The notes under the pieces: generated by a model
The model's database searches: none
What the model was told of the DNA's origin: nothing
What the model saw: the letters and a program-made list of their open reading frames with translations, nothing else
Translations under genes and position numbers: made by a program
Part shown: one piece after another, positions 13,579 through 24,677 of the stretch
How positions within the stretch are numbered: position 1 is the stretch's first letter
Layout of the letters: each line of letters begins with the position of its first letter
NCBI GenBank assembly: GCA_018524725.1
Contig: JAEUWP010000615.1
Location: 1 to 64,000, forward strand
DNA: 64,000 nucleotides
Reading direction: 5' to 3'
From: Podaxis mareebaensis
Lineage: Eukaryota; Basidiomycota; Agaricomycetes; Agaricales; Agaricaceae

Positions 13579-15638
13579 ATGTTACACTTTTCCATTGCTG
13601 TTGGCTTCTCTTTCCTTATTACTTCTGCGCGCGCGTTGAATGACTGGTCTGTCCCTTGTTTCGGGGGCGAATGTTCTTATGATTTGCCTGTCACCTCCCA
13701 GTCGTCCGGCTCAGTTAAAATCGTAAGTCACCTTCCTCGACTTCATTTCACGAGTTTTAACCTGGGCGTTGCAAAGTGGGGCTCTCCGGATGCGATTACG
13801 GACATCACCAAGGCAGCTGGCTGGGTCATCTTGGGATGCGATGCGAACGCTATGACTCAAGATATTCGACTTGTTTGTTCCAGTGATGATACGGCTACCT
13901 CTGGGTGTGGTCATCTTTATCAAAACGGCGGGGCTGTCGGCAAGATCGTTCGCCTTCCTGAGAATGTGTGTTCCACTTTGTTCTTTCGCGTCGTCCCACG
14001 ACAACTGACGTTATTATGCAGTGCGGAGCGATGCCGTTTGCACGCGTTGCGAAAGCCTGGGTGGACGAAGACCAATCGATTCCCAGCAATGTTGCGAGAT
14101 CGCTCGTTCGAAGAGCTGGAACTCCCAAAGTCCGGGCTCTTTCCCTTGACACGAACTTTGCTGCCGTTGATCCTAAAACGTAGGCGCAGGACTAATCATA
14201 GGCTGAAGGACAATAAGCCCATCATTTGATAGGACAGGCAATGTCAGTATCGCTATTGAAGGTTCCAACGTCCCTGGACAAAATGGCAACCTTACTGTCA
14301 CTCCACCCGCTTCTCGTCGAAGAAGCCGTCTCGTTCGACGTGGGCTGATTTCATTCATTGAGGATTCTTTCAATAGTACGCGTCAGCCTCCTGCCTTGCA
14401 GTACCAGTTGTCTCAAATTCCGTTCCCAGAATTCAACTCCTTTGACGAAAATCTTACGAAAGATCTAGCTCCCATTGACATTGACAAGTCGTTTCCTATT
14501 TTCAGCGATTCCATCTCGTGCCCTGCCTCAGGAGCAATCCCTGCAGTGACCGCTTCGGTCAATATCGATGCCAGCACGAAGGCTCACTCACTTATTACCC
14601 TTGGAATTGCTGCAGCTGGAACCATTGTACCTCCTAAACTAACGGATTTCGGCGTTTATGTCAATATGGACGCTGACTTGACCGGGAGTGTTACACTTAA
14701 GGGGGCCGCAACGGTATGATTCTGCGTAATAAATCAAATTCAGTCGCTCATTCCATATTAGGGCGTCGTCGATTCCGGTCGGATTGGCTTATTCGAGGTT
14801 GGCATACCTGGACTCGACTTCCCAGGGTGAGATCACCTTAAACACCTCGTTCATCGAGACGCCCGCTGAAATACTTCAGTGTCTTATCCGTTGGTCCCAG
14901 CTTCAAGATCGAGGGCCAAACCAAAGCAACACTGGATATTGATGTCGATATGACGGTTGACCTCTCCTACTCGGTTAAGGGTGCCAAGCTATTCTTCCCA
15001 TCCTCTCAGAACCACGAGTCAGGTGGCAATTTTGTACCAGGAAATGCACGTGCGTCCATATCCACCTCTCATGGAGTTAGTGTTTTGTCTCTAATCTTGC
15101 GGAATATGTGTGTAGCTCTCCAGCTTTCGGTATCACCATCTGTCGCTTCTAAGGGGGTTGTCGAAGCCCACCTCGTGCCCAAACTTGACCTTGGCATCTC
15201 CGCTCTGGGGGGTGCCGAAGCGACGGTGTTCGTTGAGCTAGATAGCAGTGCCTCCGCTACCCTGACGCTCAATGGAAAAGCAAATGTTGGGGCCACCCTC
15301 GAGGACAACCAGGCCTCTACTTCGGCCGGCGCCAGTGTTGATGGATGCGCCAGTGTCGATGGTGGCATCGATGTCAACGCCGGTGCTGATGCAGCATTTT
15401 TCGATCTCTTCGACGCTTCTACCTCGGTCCCCCTCTTCACCAAGAAATACCAGATCTTCCAAGTACGTGAAAGTCTCCTCCAGGTCGATGGTTGTTAACT
15501 TCCTATCTGTAGAAGTGTTTCGGGGCTGCTACGACGAAGAGGGAAATTAGATCGAGTTTGCGTCATACTCACTTGAGCGCCCGCGCTCTGACTTGCCCCA
15601 CTTTTGCTCAGAAGGCGTTAGTTTCTCTTGCTGCTTGA
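13579..15638 (+). CDS. Large secreted protein of unknown function (family shared with 39161-42011)
   Basis: ATG 13579 opens a signal peptide (MLHFSIAVGFSFLITSARA) followed by a conserved Cys pair in NDWSVPCFGGECSYDLP. Introns at about 13723, 13965, 14180, 14715, 14829, 15049 and 15463 are all needed to keep frame. The middle has WGSPDAITDITKAAGW and a Cys-rich piece; the second half is beta-rich and repetitive: VDMTVDLSY, VEAHLVPKLDLGISALGG, VFVELDSSASATLTL, then VNAGADAAFFDLFD near the end and a short basic tail (KCFGAATTKRE), stop at 15636-15638. About 560 residues. It resembles big uncharacterised secreted proteins of fungi that I cannot name with certainty. Its closest kin are in this window: a truncated copy 450 bases downstream and a longer intact gene on the other strand. 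No enzyme motif or membrane anchor visible. Confidence 0.82.
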
Positions 15639-16089
15639 AGACCGGGGCCAGTAACATGATCTTATATTATTTTAATTGTTGGGTATCCCAGGACTGGGAT
15701 ATGCAAGACCGAGGAAACCTTCATGTGTCCAAGTTTATAGCGTTGGCTGCCAGATAAGTGCATTGGCTTTTATCTAATAAGATAGTCCGTCTTTTTTTCT
15801 TGAATCTATGAAGGTTAACTGAAGGCTTTGTTGGATACCGTCGGTTGGCGCATTCAATACCCAATGGTTCAATTTCCAATCCGGCATTTTTCGTTCCTCC
15901 CTGACTTTTTTCTCCCACTCCATCCAAAATGCAACCACTCTACTCAAGTTGTTATAGCTTTACCACCATTGGTCTAAGCCCAAGCAAAGGCAACGTCGGG
16001 ATATCCACGTCAACCTCATTGTCCATGTCGCCTATACTTTGATAGATGCCAGGCCGCCAAAGTTGAGCCTCTACTCCCGAGAGCAAGGC
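15639..16089. other. Spacer with possible eroded coding sequence
   Basis: About 450 bases between the secreted-protein gene and its broken copy. The last 100 bases may be part of the broken copy, but the frame is too damaged to follow. Confidence 0.35.
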
Positions 16090-16748
16090 GGCTTCGGACA
16101 TCAACGCCCAAATGTCCGTGGACCTCTCCTATTCCGCACGGTCCGCCACGATATATTGGCCCCCATCTCGAGGTCACCCTCCTACGGGGGTTTTCACTCC
16201 TACTTCCAGTGGTACGTCTAACCCTACTGTGATAAGCTGTATGAGTTGACCACAAAAGCAGCAGGCACCAAGCTCTTCATTCCGCCTCTATATAATGCAC
16301 GAGCTTCCATTGAGGCTCATCTGATCCCAAGGCTTGAATTCGAGATTTCAGCATTCAAAAACCGCGTGAAAAGTACTATATACATCCTTTTAGATGCCAG
16401 CGCTACAACCGCGTTAACGCTCTCATCGGGTACTACTCAGTCTCCCAGCAGATGCGTTGATGTTGTAGCTGGCCTGGACGTTCATGGCGGTGCCGATGTC
16501 GACTTTTACGGGTTATTCGACAAGTCTACGTTTTTGCCAATTTACCAGAGAAGCTACGATATCTTTAAGGTATATCGAGTCTCCGCGCATGAACTTGCCT
16601 TACTCACACGCCTTTCCTTAGAAATGTTTCAATCAAGCTTCCGTGCAGAGGGAAAACATAATTCAGGCAAAGCTGGAACCGAGGAGCCGAGGCCTTGTTT
16701 GTCCTTCTGGCAAACCACCGGTTTTGGTCTCAGTTACAGATCTTTGAG
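16090..16748 (+). pseudogene. Truncated copy of the large secreted protein (C-terminal part)
   Basis: From about 16246 the frame gives IEAHLIPRLEFEISAF, then ILLDASATTALTLSSGT, then DVHGGADVDFYGLFDKST, aligning in order with VEAHLVPKLDLGISAL, VELDSSASATLTL and VNAGADAAFFDLFD of the gene upstream. The same intron position follows (donor at about 16570, acceptor at about 16621) and leads to KCFNQA, matching KCFGAA, with a stop at about 16748. Upstream, 16090-16130 still resembles the VDMTVDLSYS segment but with frame breaks. The signal peptide and first half are gone. This is a partial tandem duplicate; expression would need a new promoter. Confidence 0.7.
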
Positions 16749-17209
16749 CAATGTGGCATGAGGTTCGAATATCTTCGTCTTCAAGCCTGGCTGTCTTCGG
16801 AAGTAAGGACCTAGGAGAATGAGGACTACAATTCGTGTATTGTAACGCAGCCACGACATTATCGTAAATATCAATTGTATGGCTAGGTGGCAGACGTACA
16901 TTGCGAAAAATTTTCATAGACGAATAACGCATGAGGACTCTCCAAGATAATGGTGTTGATAGATTCTTTTCTTCCCTGTTTCGTATCTGTAAAAGAGTTT
17001 CTTTCGACTGTCCCGACCTTTATTGGTATGTCTGGCATCAAAGCCCGAACTTGGGTGGTCACGCGGTGTAGTTCAATGGATAAATACGTTCTTAATATAT
17101 TGTTCAAAATCTATATCGTGGTGATATTAGACAAGCCCTTTGCATCACTATAGATACACAACCAATAAATTCGGACATTACCACGTTCAGTCTTTCCTAA
17201 AAGGTGTCA
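16749..17209. other. Intergenic region
   Basis: About 460 bases with no supported gene. A short stretch at 17064-17126 looks faintly like the 5' half of a tRNA but has no matching acceptor stem (see rejected list). Confidence 0.5.
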
Positions 17210-18953
17210 TCAGAAAATGGCGTGAATGGCGTAGGCGTTGAGAGCGGTCATAGAAATGAACATGAGGATATATTGAGGAATTAAGAAGGCAGCGAGGTGT
17301 TCTGCTGTTCCTGTACCACTGTATACCTGCGTGAGGTATACCTGCGTTGTGGCCGTCGGAAGGCAGGAGAAGAACCTATAGACACATAAACGCACTTTCC
17401 TTATTGGATTAATGGATGAGACTCACATGCAAACGAAGATTAACACTTTATCATCTTTGAAAAGAACCCCGGCATTGACCAAACCTTGGCAGATTAAGAC
17501 GCCAAGAACGGGTATGATAATCATCTTTCCAATGGCCAACCATGAAATGGCACCAACAGGTAGCTTCCGCCATTGGGCCACGGGGACGTTCAATCGTGCT
17601 AGCGAGGACCCGAGACAAACCAATCCAAGCGGAATCGATGCCGCCCCAATGAATGTAGCGATATCTTGGATAAATGCAAGCGGAGGCTGACCATCAGGCG
17701 CGGGGGGCATATGTACGCCGGGGACCTCAATGAAAAGAGCCTTGAGTTGAGGGATAAGTGAAATTGGCAATGCGATGTAGATCGCGATGGATACGGGGTT
17801 GAATAAACCTTTAATAAAAGCACGGGAATATGTATACAGAAGACGGGGATAATGCGAATATGAATTCTGCACTGGAGCGGTAGGAGACGACGGGGGTGGT
17901 GGTAGTGGTTGTTGCGTGACGGCACTGTTATCTTCCATCTGTTCCATCTGCGGGGATAGCACCTGAGAAGACCTAGATAGGGGCTTGGGGGCGTCATTGA
18001 GAGACGTCACTACGGTCGCGGAGTCGTCTTGGACAGAAGTATAGTTATTGGGGGTCAACCGAGGAATCTCAGGGTTAACGGCCTTCTCTTCGTCTCGTGA
18101 AGGGTCTTCAAGGGTGGGCAACGATGTGCCTTGGCGCTCTTTTAACAAGAAGCGGAAGAAACGTTTGCGTCGGGCCTTAATTTTGGCTTGCACGACCTCT
18201 GGTTCTACGTCCGGACCGACGAAATCCCACGCCAACCAACGGTGGAATCCAAAGGGAAACAGGGTAATCTATTCCAGAAGGATATGGTTAGGCCAATGAG
18301 CCGGGAAACTTCAGATAAACTCACAATAAATACGAGGATAAAAACAGAAATGTACGCCACCGACAGATTTTGATCGGATGTCCCTTGAAAAGGAGCATTC
18401 CCGGTGATGCTCAAGATCACGGCGGTCGCTGACGATATGACCTATTAATGGATAGCAGTAAACGAAGCCAAATGAACGCACCTAGGTCACCCACATTCCC
18501 CCATCCTCCAGCAATGAGAAGCCCATATCGGAATCGGTGTGGTACCCAAAAGAACTGCTTTACAACCCAGGCTAGAGCAATACCCAGTGCCTCGTATAAA
18601 ACAGCTACAAGTACCAGAGGTCCTATAATGCATTAATAATGAGTATTAGTCCTCCAATGCCACAAGCGCGATTACGGCTCACCCAAGGCCTTGATATTAT
18701 CCGTTGTGAACGCGGGTATAATTTTAGAGAATAGGAGGCAAGGTAATGTGATATTCAAGGCAATCTGCCCAGCACCTCGAGCAGCAACAGGAGGAAAGAT
18801 GTCCGCCCTTGTGATGATGAATCCACTTGCCACTCCGGCAGCTCTGCAAAACGGGTATTGGGTCTTCAGTCAAAGACTCGAGCAGCATTGAACGTACAGG
18901 CGGATTAGCGGCCTGCATGAAATCCAGATGAGGGTGCCTGCGGAAGGAGACAT
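17210..18953 (-). CDS. Auxin-efflux-carrier-like (Mem_trans family) transporter
   Basis: Spliced product of roughly 480 residues. ATG 18953 gives MSPSAGTLIWISCRPLIRL, spliced (18898 to 18843) to AAGVASGFIITRADIFPP and ARGAGQIALNITLPCLLFSK, the typical first membrane segments of fungal PIN-like carriers. Then follow GGWGN, SITGNAPFQG..DQNLSVAYISVFILVF and FHRWLAWDFVGPD. A long hydrophilic loop (about 130 residues, Ser/Pro-rich) precedes the C-terminal membrane half (NPVSIAIYIALPISLIPQL, FIGAASIPLGLVCLGSSLARL, AIGKMIIIPVLGVLICQG). The last exon ends MTALNAYAIHAIF, stop at 17210-17212. Fungal members are believed to sit in ER or plasma membrane and move small organic anions; the substrate here is unknown. 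Frame is intact through all introns. Confidence 0.9.
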
Positions 18954-21900
18954 GCATGGGAAGGGAGGACGAGTTTGAAATGTGAGTTTGCCTCATTCTT
19001 ATAGTCCGTTCGCAAGGTTATTTCAAGATTCGGAGCTTCTCCCGCCGGCCCGATCGTTCCTTAAGGCACCGCATCTGACTTCACCCATCCATTGCCGACT
19101 CTTACATTAAAACTTGGCAACACTGCGTATTGAATTGCGAGGAACCGATGGAATGTTCTGAAATTAGGAAGGACATTACCTCTAAACCCGCGGTCAGAGG
19201 GTTATGGTAGCTATTCCTTATCGTGTCCTCTTGGACAACCCTGGAAGGAAAAGAATATATGTTTTGGCGCTTCAACAAACGAAAACGTAATTCACAAGGT
19301 GTTGAACATTCAGAGGACACCAGTAGAGGTATACATCTCGCCTCTCCTTCCCCTTCCCCGAATAAACTAAGGCTTGGGAAACGGGAATCCTGATAGAAAT
19401 CATGGTTGCCCCGAGAGGGATTTTGGACAAGCCAAACGAGGACAGAGAAGATGGTCTATACGAAAACTCTGAGCAAAACAACTTTAGGCGGAGCGATGTT
19501 CGCGGCAGCCATGAGGCTAAGTTGACGTGCGCTCACACTCCTGGCAGCGGTGATGGTGATCACTATGAAGAATCCGCAATACTTATAAACGGTAGTCAAG
19601 CAAGTAAGTGACGGTGTAAGCGTGAACTTACGTTAAAACGACCGAAGATATCAATTTAAAGGGAAGGCAAGCATTCGCCTAGCGGGTAAAGAACAAGGGG
19701 ACGAGGTCGAGGCGGTTATAACCGATGTAGGCGCCAAAGCCGTACGGTAGCAGTGCGAATCCACCAGGTGTCTGTTACGGTGTCGCAAACCTATGTACAC
19801 TTCTTGACGGTCCGTTTTAATTCACGGAATGGCATATATTTGGCCATTATGAATGTAATCAACGGACACAGCGGCATATTCACCACCAGCTCGGAAATCA
19901 ACCGTAGTTTGTTCCTACAACCATTTGAAAAGACCGGTGACGAGAACCAGGGCAAATTTCTGGTAAGCTCAGATCAGCTCAGAAGCTTCCTTATGTCCCA
20001 TTTTCATGCATTTTCAGAAGCCTCTATCATCCAAATTGTGCTCACACGAGACCCGTCGACGTGCGATCGTTCGGCACAGTGTAATTGAGAAATGAGTAAG
20101 CAGAACCCTTATAATCCCAAGTACGGACAAGAGAAGACAGGATCAGGGAACTGTACGACAGGATCTGCTTCTCCTTCCACGGTTTATCTTGGCCGCTTTA
20201 GGAGGCTTACTATGGTGGGGACGAGTATACTAAATGGTATGATCACGCACATACAGAGACGCTACCAAAACTAAATTTAGAGACCACCTCATGGTGGTCA
20301 GAAGTTGAAGCAGTGCTATAGTCATCTCTCCCTTAGGCCTCCGCGGACCTCGCGATCCATTAGATCTATCATTTCTGATAGAGTACTGGCATTAAAAAGA
20401 GCATATACTATGTAATGAAGTGTAGTTTGTGCAGGTAAAGGGTAGGTCAGTTTCTTAAGTGAAGTAGCACAAGCAGCATGATCGTGTCGATGCTGGACAA
20501 TAAGCTCTTAAGTCCGTCGCATGGGAGGAAACCTAGTGAAAATCTCTGCAAAGGCTCTCGGTGATGACAGGCAGTGCCACGAAGTTGTACAACAGGCTGC
20601 ACTAACTCACCACGTCTCATCCGCTGCCGTCATCCCAAAACTAAGATGTACCAGATTTGGGCCAATCTCTTCCCGCAAAACTGCTTTATTTGCTAGTCAG
20701 GTGTCTTCAAAAACGACCTTCCTATGTCGCGAAACAGCGAGAAACTCAGAAACAAGTGTAACGATCGTCTTCGAGGATTCCGGGAGACCAATTTCTTTGA
20801 GGTTCAGAAGGCCGATCTCACCGTCGATACTAAAATTCTGCAATAGTTTCTTTACCCCCACACCTGTATACAATGCTTCTCGTGCAGGCTGCCTGGTATT
20901 TGGACACGACAAAGGTTGACGAAGTACTGGTGACCATCAGCCCCCCAAACGGTTCACAGGGGTACGTTCTCAACATTCCCAAACCCTGCATAAAACATTT
21001 CCACAACCTTTAAGGTTCCCAAGGAAAATTCTAGTAGTAAAAGCCAGTTGACCCTCAGCGAAAATGCGGTGTTCCAGCACACCATTTCTGAGTTTACCAG
21101 CATTCCAGCAGGATGTTGCAGCCATGACATAATCCTCTCGAGGAGGGGAATTCTCCATGTAACTTCAGCAAGTGGAACAGGAATCGACCAATGCACAAGA
21201 GGATTTCAGGATCATTCGGAGCCCATCGAAGGAGTTGAGCACTTACGATGTTTCATCCCTCTTTACGTGATTCCATGCCTTAATCAATGAGTGACAGTGG
21301 TAGCTTGTACTGGTATTGACTCTATTTCCATCTTGCATGCTCCCGCTCGATGACCCGAAGTCTCGGTGCAGCCTTTCGTGACCAACAAACATAGAACACA
21401 CAGTCACACTGGAATGAGCCTCCCTGTCACCTTAAAGTCCAATACTAAAGCCGGGTTGGCGGTTCAAAAGTAATATGTTGTTTTATCTGACCTCTCTTCA
21501 GATGTATGATGACTTTGGTGCATAATTGGAGAGAGTGGCGACACGCGGTGATGAGCGCTTCAGTCTCTAGCTTACGTTACTATATTTAGTTAGGCATTTG
21601 AAAACAGGTTTTCTGCGAGACGTACACCACCACCCACTTGCTTCTGGTCCCTCTCATGTCAAACACGAAAGTGGGAGGGTGTACTCTGCATGCTGCTAGT
21701 TATGAGCCCCCCGAATGGTAATAAAAGGCGTGAGAAAGACATGGTGGGAAATACTTATCGTTCTCGACTGAGGAGTCTTTAAACACTGGGGCAATGATAG
21801 TATTACCGGTTTCAACACATGTATTAGGCCTAGAAGCTTCGAATACCATCCACTCAGCTGGGGATGTTCCGTGCTCAATAGCTCCTTGTCCATTGTTGTC

Positions 21901-22089
21901 TAAACAGGTGCTCCAACAAGTCCCGTCGCCGACTCGAAGAGTGTCTATTTTAGTTGAGGATGGTGGCTACCATAACCACTCCAATACTCACAAAACCCGG
22001 ATACGAGACGGAGGTTGGTGCTGTGTAGCATGTACAAACACCTCAACACCTGTCCTGACGTCACTGTCTACTCTTGCTGCAAGAATATG
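18954..22089. other. Gene-poor stretch with eroded coding remnants
   Basis: Three kilobases without an intact gene. Several pieces have protein-like composition but are broken by stops: minus strand 19270-19775 (separate entry), plus strand 20895-20960 (DTTKVDEVLVTISPPNG) and plus strand 21040-21230 (NAVFQHTISEFTSIPAG). I could not assign any of them. The region is probably a graveyard of decayed genes beside the segmental duplication that starts at about 22090. Confidence 0.45.
19270..19775 (-). pseudogene. Relic of an unidentified membrane protein
   Basis: On the minus strand the frame reads YGFGAYIGYNRLDLVPLFF (about 19755-19690), then, after stops, a hydrophobic piece FFIVITITAARSVSARQ and IFSVLVWLVQ (about 19600-19420). 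Hydrophobicity and the aromatic-Gly pattern suggest former membrane segments. Stops and frame changes separate the pieces and no start is visible. I cannot name the family. Confidence 0.3.
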
Positions 22090-24665
22090 GAGATACACCT
22101 CCTCTCAAGCTCTCTATCGCTGTATGTTACTTTGCCTTATATGTCCACCCGGGACATCAGGATGATCGCATGTGACGGCTTCTTCTGTACGTTGCCACCC
22201 GGAAGCCACTGCTTCTTGATGCGGCACGTCAGGCGTATTTTAAAACACGGTGGTTTTTAATATGTCGCACCTTAGCTCACATAGGGTCTCCCGTTTCTAT
22301 GATCGCAGTAGGCAGGAGCGTAATGGATGAAGGAAGCCGACGACTCTATAGATTCTTTGCAGCACACTTTTTGGCTACTTTTCACAGACAAAATCCACGT
22401 CGTTTCAATCTAGAGGTCATACAGCTCCACAATCATGGATTATTCATCGATGGGCGTGAATTAATAATGGAAAACGTCTCCGTTGGTGGTGTCAGAAAAT
22501 GGAACTCGCTCAGGTGTGTTTATTGAAAGGTCCCCAGTGCAGAGGTCAAACTGACCGATATTCTGAGCGTTAGACCCTTCGGCGCTATGACACCACCTGC
22601 ACGAGGATATGGTGTGGGCGAACATTCGGTCACAACCCTGATAGATGTTTTATCAGGCAACACTCCTCAGCTTCAAAGTAAGAAAGATGTGTCATTAGAG
22701 TGTATATGCTACGCGTTTTCAGCGAGATTCCGGATATGGAACCAATTCGTTTTCAGTTCAGTCCTCACCGAAAACTCACCGAAAACAAGGTTGCGTATAC
22801 ATTCTATTCCTCCTTGCAATTTCTCCATAAACCACCTCCATTGTCATAGCATTGTTCGTCCGAAACATCCGTTGTTGACATTTTGACATGTGAGATGTTT
22901 GGTCCTACATGTCTATCATCATTGCTCCAAGTCTATGCGTATTCATGTCGCAAATAGCTGACAAAATCCTGGAGAACGACTGCCCGACAGCTACGGGATG
23001 GAGCGAGAAGACTCGTTGAGGAGTCATGCTATAATCTTCAAGATTACTGTCAACCTCGGCAAAGCAGCGCTGACCAGCTTCGGCCTCTGGTTTTCAGATA
23101 AATAGGCCAGAACCTCCAGAGGAACGAACCAACAGCCCAATTTCGATAACAAACGTTCAGCACTACTCTCTATTCGCTTAAACATGAAGTTCTCTCTCGC
23201 CGTCGTTCTCGCTCTCGCCGCTGTCGCCTACAGCTCTCCCAACGAGGCCAAGCGTGATGATGCTATCGCACTTGCGCAACGTGCTGCGGCCGCTTGTGGT
23301 GATGCTGCAAACACTTGCCATGGCTTTGGCGGAGAGGACCTTTGCAATGATCGTTGCAAGGGGTGTAAGGACGAGAACGGGGTAAACTACTCTCGTGGTG
23401 ATTGCTGTGGCACGTAAGTGTCATCTGTGTCTCTATTTTGGTCTTCACCGTAGCTGAGCTGCTTCGCTCTAGTCTCGAACAAGCTTGCTGCTGCTACCAC
23501 TAAACTTAGTCCCCGCTCCTTGAAAGCTCTTTGAAGGTGAGATTCCGGCATGTCTGGGTTCAAGTCTTGGAATCAGGGCTGACCACGCTTCTATAGAGTT
23601 ATCCTTAGTACCTAGTACTATATGTAAATTTTTGACCCAGACTCTGAACGATGTATTGAACTTGTTGTAATTGAATCGAAACGTGTATCAAGTTTGAATT
23701 GCATCATAAGGTTGTGACTCTGGGAAGGTTAGGTGTGTTATGGCACCACCGGTAACGAGTCTCCATATCGTTTCCTAACTCTCAGGGCTTGATACATGTC
23801 AACTTGATCTAGGAGTACTCTTATCTCCCGTTGGACGTATATTTTTTGAGAGCCGAAGGCTGGATGTCGAGTTGAGATGAATGGAATCTAGACCTTGGTA
23901 AAATCTTTGACATACGTATATAACATCTAACTTGCATTCCGCTGATTCTCGTTCCGAGCGATCCCAAGATTGTATCCAGAATCCACCCTAATCCCAAAGG
24001 GTCATTTTCACTAACAATCTAGTGATGGACGTTGCAGCGTTATCCAAGGCTTGGTGGTTGCCATTGAGCCGTCGCAGACCTTCTTTTTCGCCAGCTCCCT
24101 CTCATCGAAGACCACGAATCGTCCAGGCATTGGAAATTTTTAAAGGTCTGGTACAACTGGAAGAATGAAATGCAGACCGAGGTGAGATGGTTTGTACGCC
24201 TGCGGGCGAGCGCCATCGGTTTCCCAGGCAAAGATCACTAGTATTCCTTGCATTGCTTATCTTCTCATCGTCGGACCTCGAGTTAGTCACTCCCCATGCC
24301 TCTGTTCATTAGGTCGTGAGTCTCTTGTCCTGGTGCCTCGAGTAAATGATTCGAACTTTGCCCTGCCCCTCCTCATCGTAATGTTGGTACCATATCTGTC
24401 TTGACAAGTATGGAGTCGAAGCCAGTTATACTCACCTACCTTGAGGCTCGTAACCGATTTCCCCGACATCTTTATCCGGAATCTTCATATTTGCAATTGT
24501 CAAATCAATTGCAAACTACTCGTGTAGTATAAGAACGAAAAGGTAAGTACGTGGATATCATAACAAGAGTCTATGAGCAAATGTCTAGCAATTCTTGACG
24601 AAAAAAAAGAAGCGAAATGAACAAACGACGAGGAACACCAACTCACGAATATCGAAGCGATAGTT
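22090..24665. repeat. Tandem segmental duplication, unit 1
   Basis: This unit and the next (24678-26588) align in the same order and orientation. Landmarks: CTCAAGCTCTC..TATGTTACTTTGCCTTATAT at about 22105 and 24692; ATTTTAAAACACGGTG at about 22238 and 24818; the cysteine-rich gene at 23184 and 25580; GCATCATAAGG at about 23701 and 26021; GCAAATGTCTAG at about 24577 and 26502. Unit 1 is about 2.6 kb and carries the intact gene. Unit 2 is shorter because pieces are missing. Confidence 0.75.
23184..23503 (+). CDS. Small secreted cysteine-rich protein (copy 1, intact)
   Basis: Two exons (23184-23413 and 23473-23503) encode 86 residues. The first 18 or so (MKFSLAVVLALAAVAYSS) are a clear signal peptide. 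The mature part has ten cysteines in the order C, C, C, C, C, CC, CCC, with the core FGGEDLCNDRCKGC and the exon-2 tail LEQACCCYH. Without splicing the frame ends at a stop right after CCGT, so the intron is needed to add the last three cysteines and the CYH end. Small secreted Cys-rich proteins of fungi are often effectors, defence peptides or surface proteins; nothing here decides among these. It lies in unit 1 of a tandem duplication; the copy in unit 2 is damaged and a third, intact copy is at 43449-43769. Confidence 0.85.
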
Positions 24666-24677
24666 GAAATCAACGAG

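Noticed and set aside
17064..17126. tRNA-like stretch with TAGTTCAATGGATAAA on the plus strand
   Set aside because: It resembles a tRNA D-arm box, but the expected T-arm box is absent and the ends do not pair as an acceptor stem.
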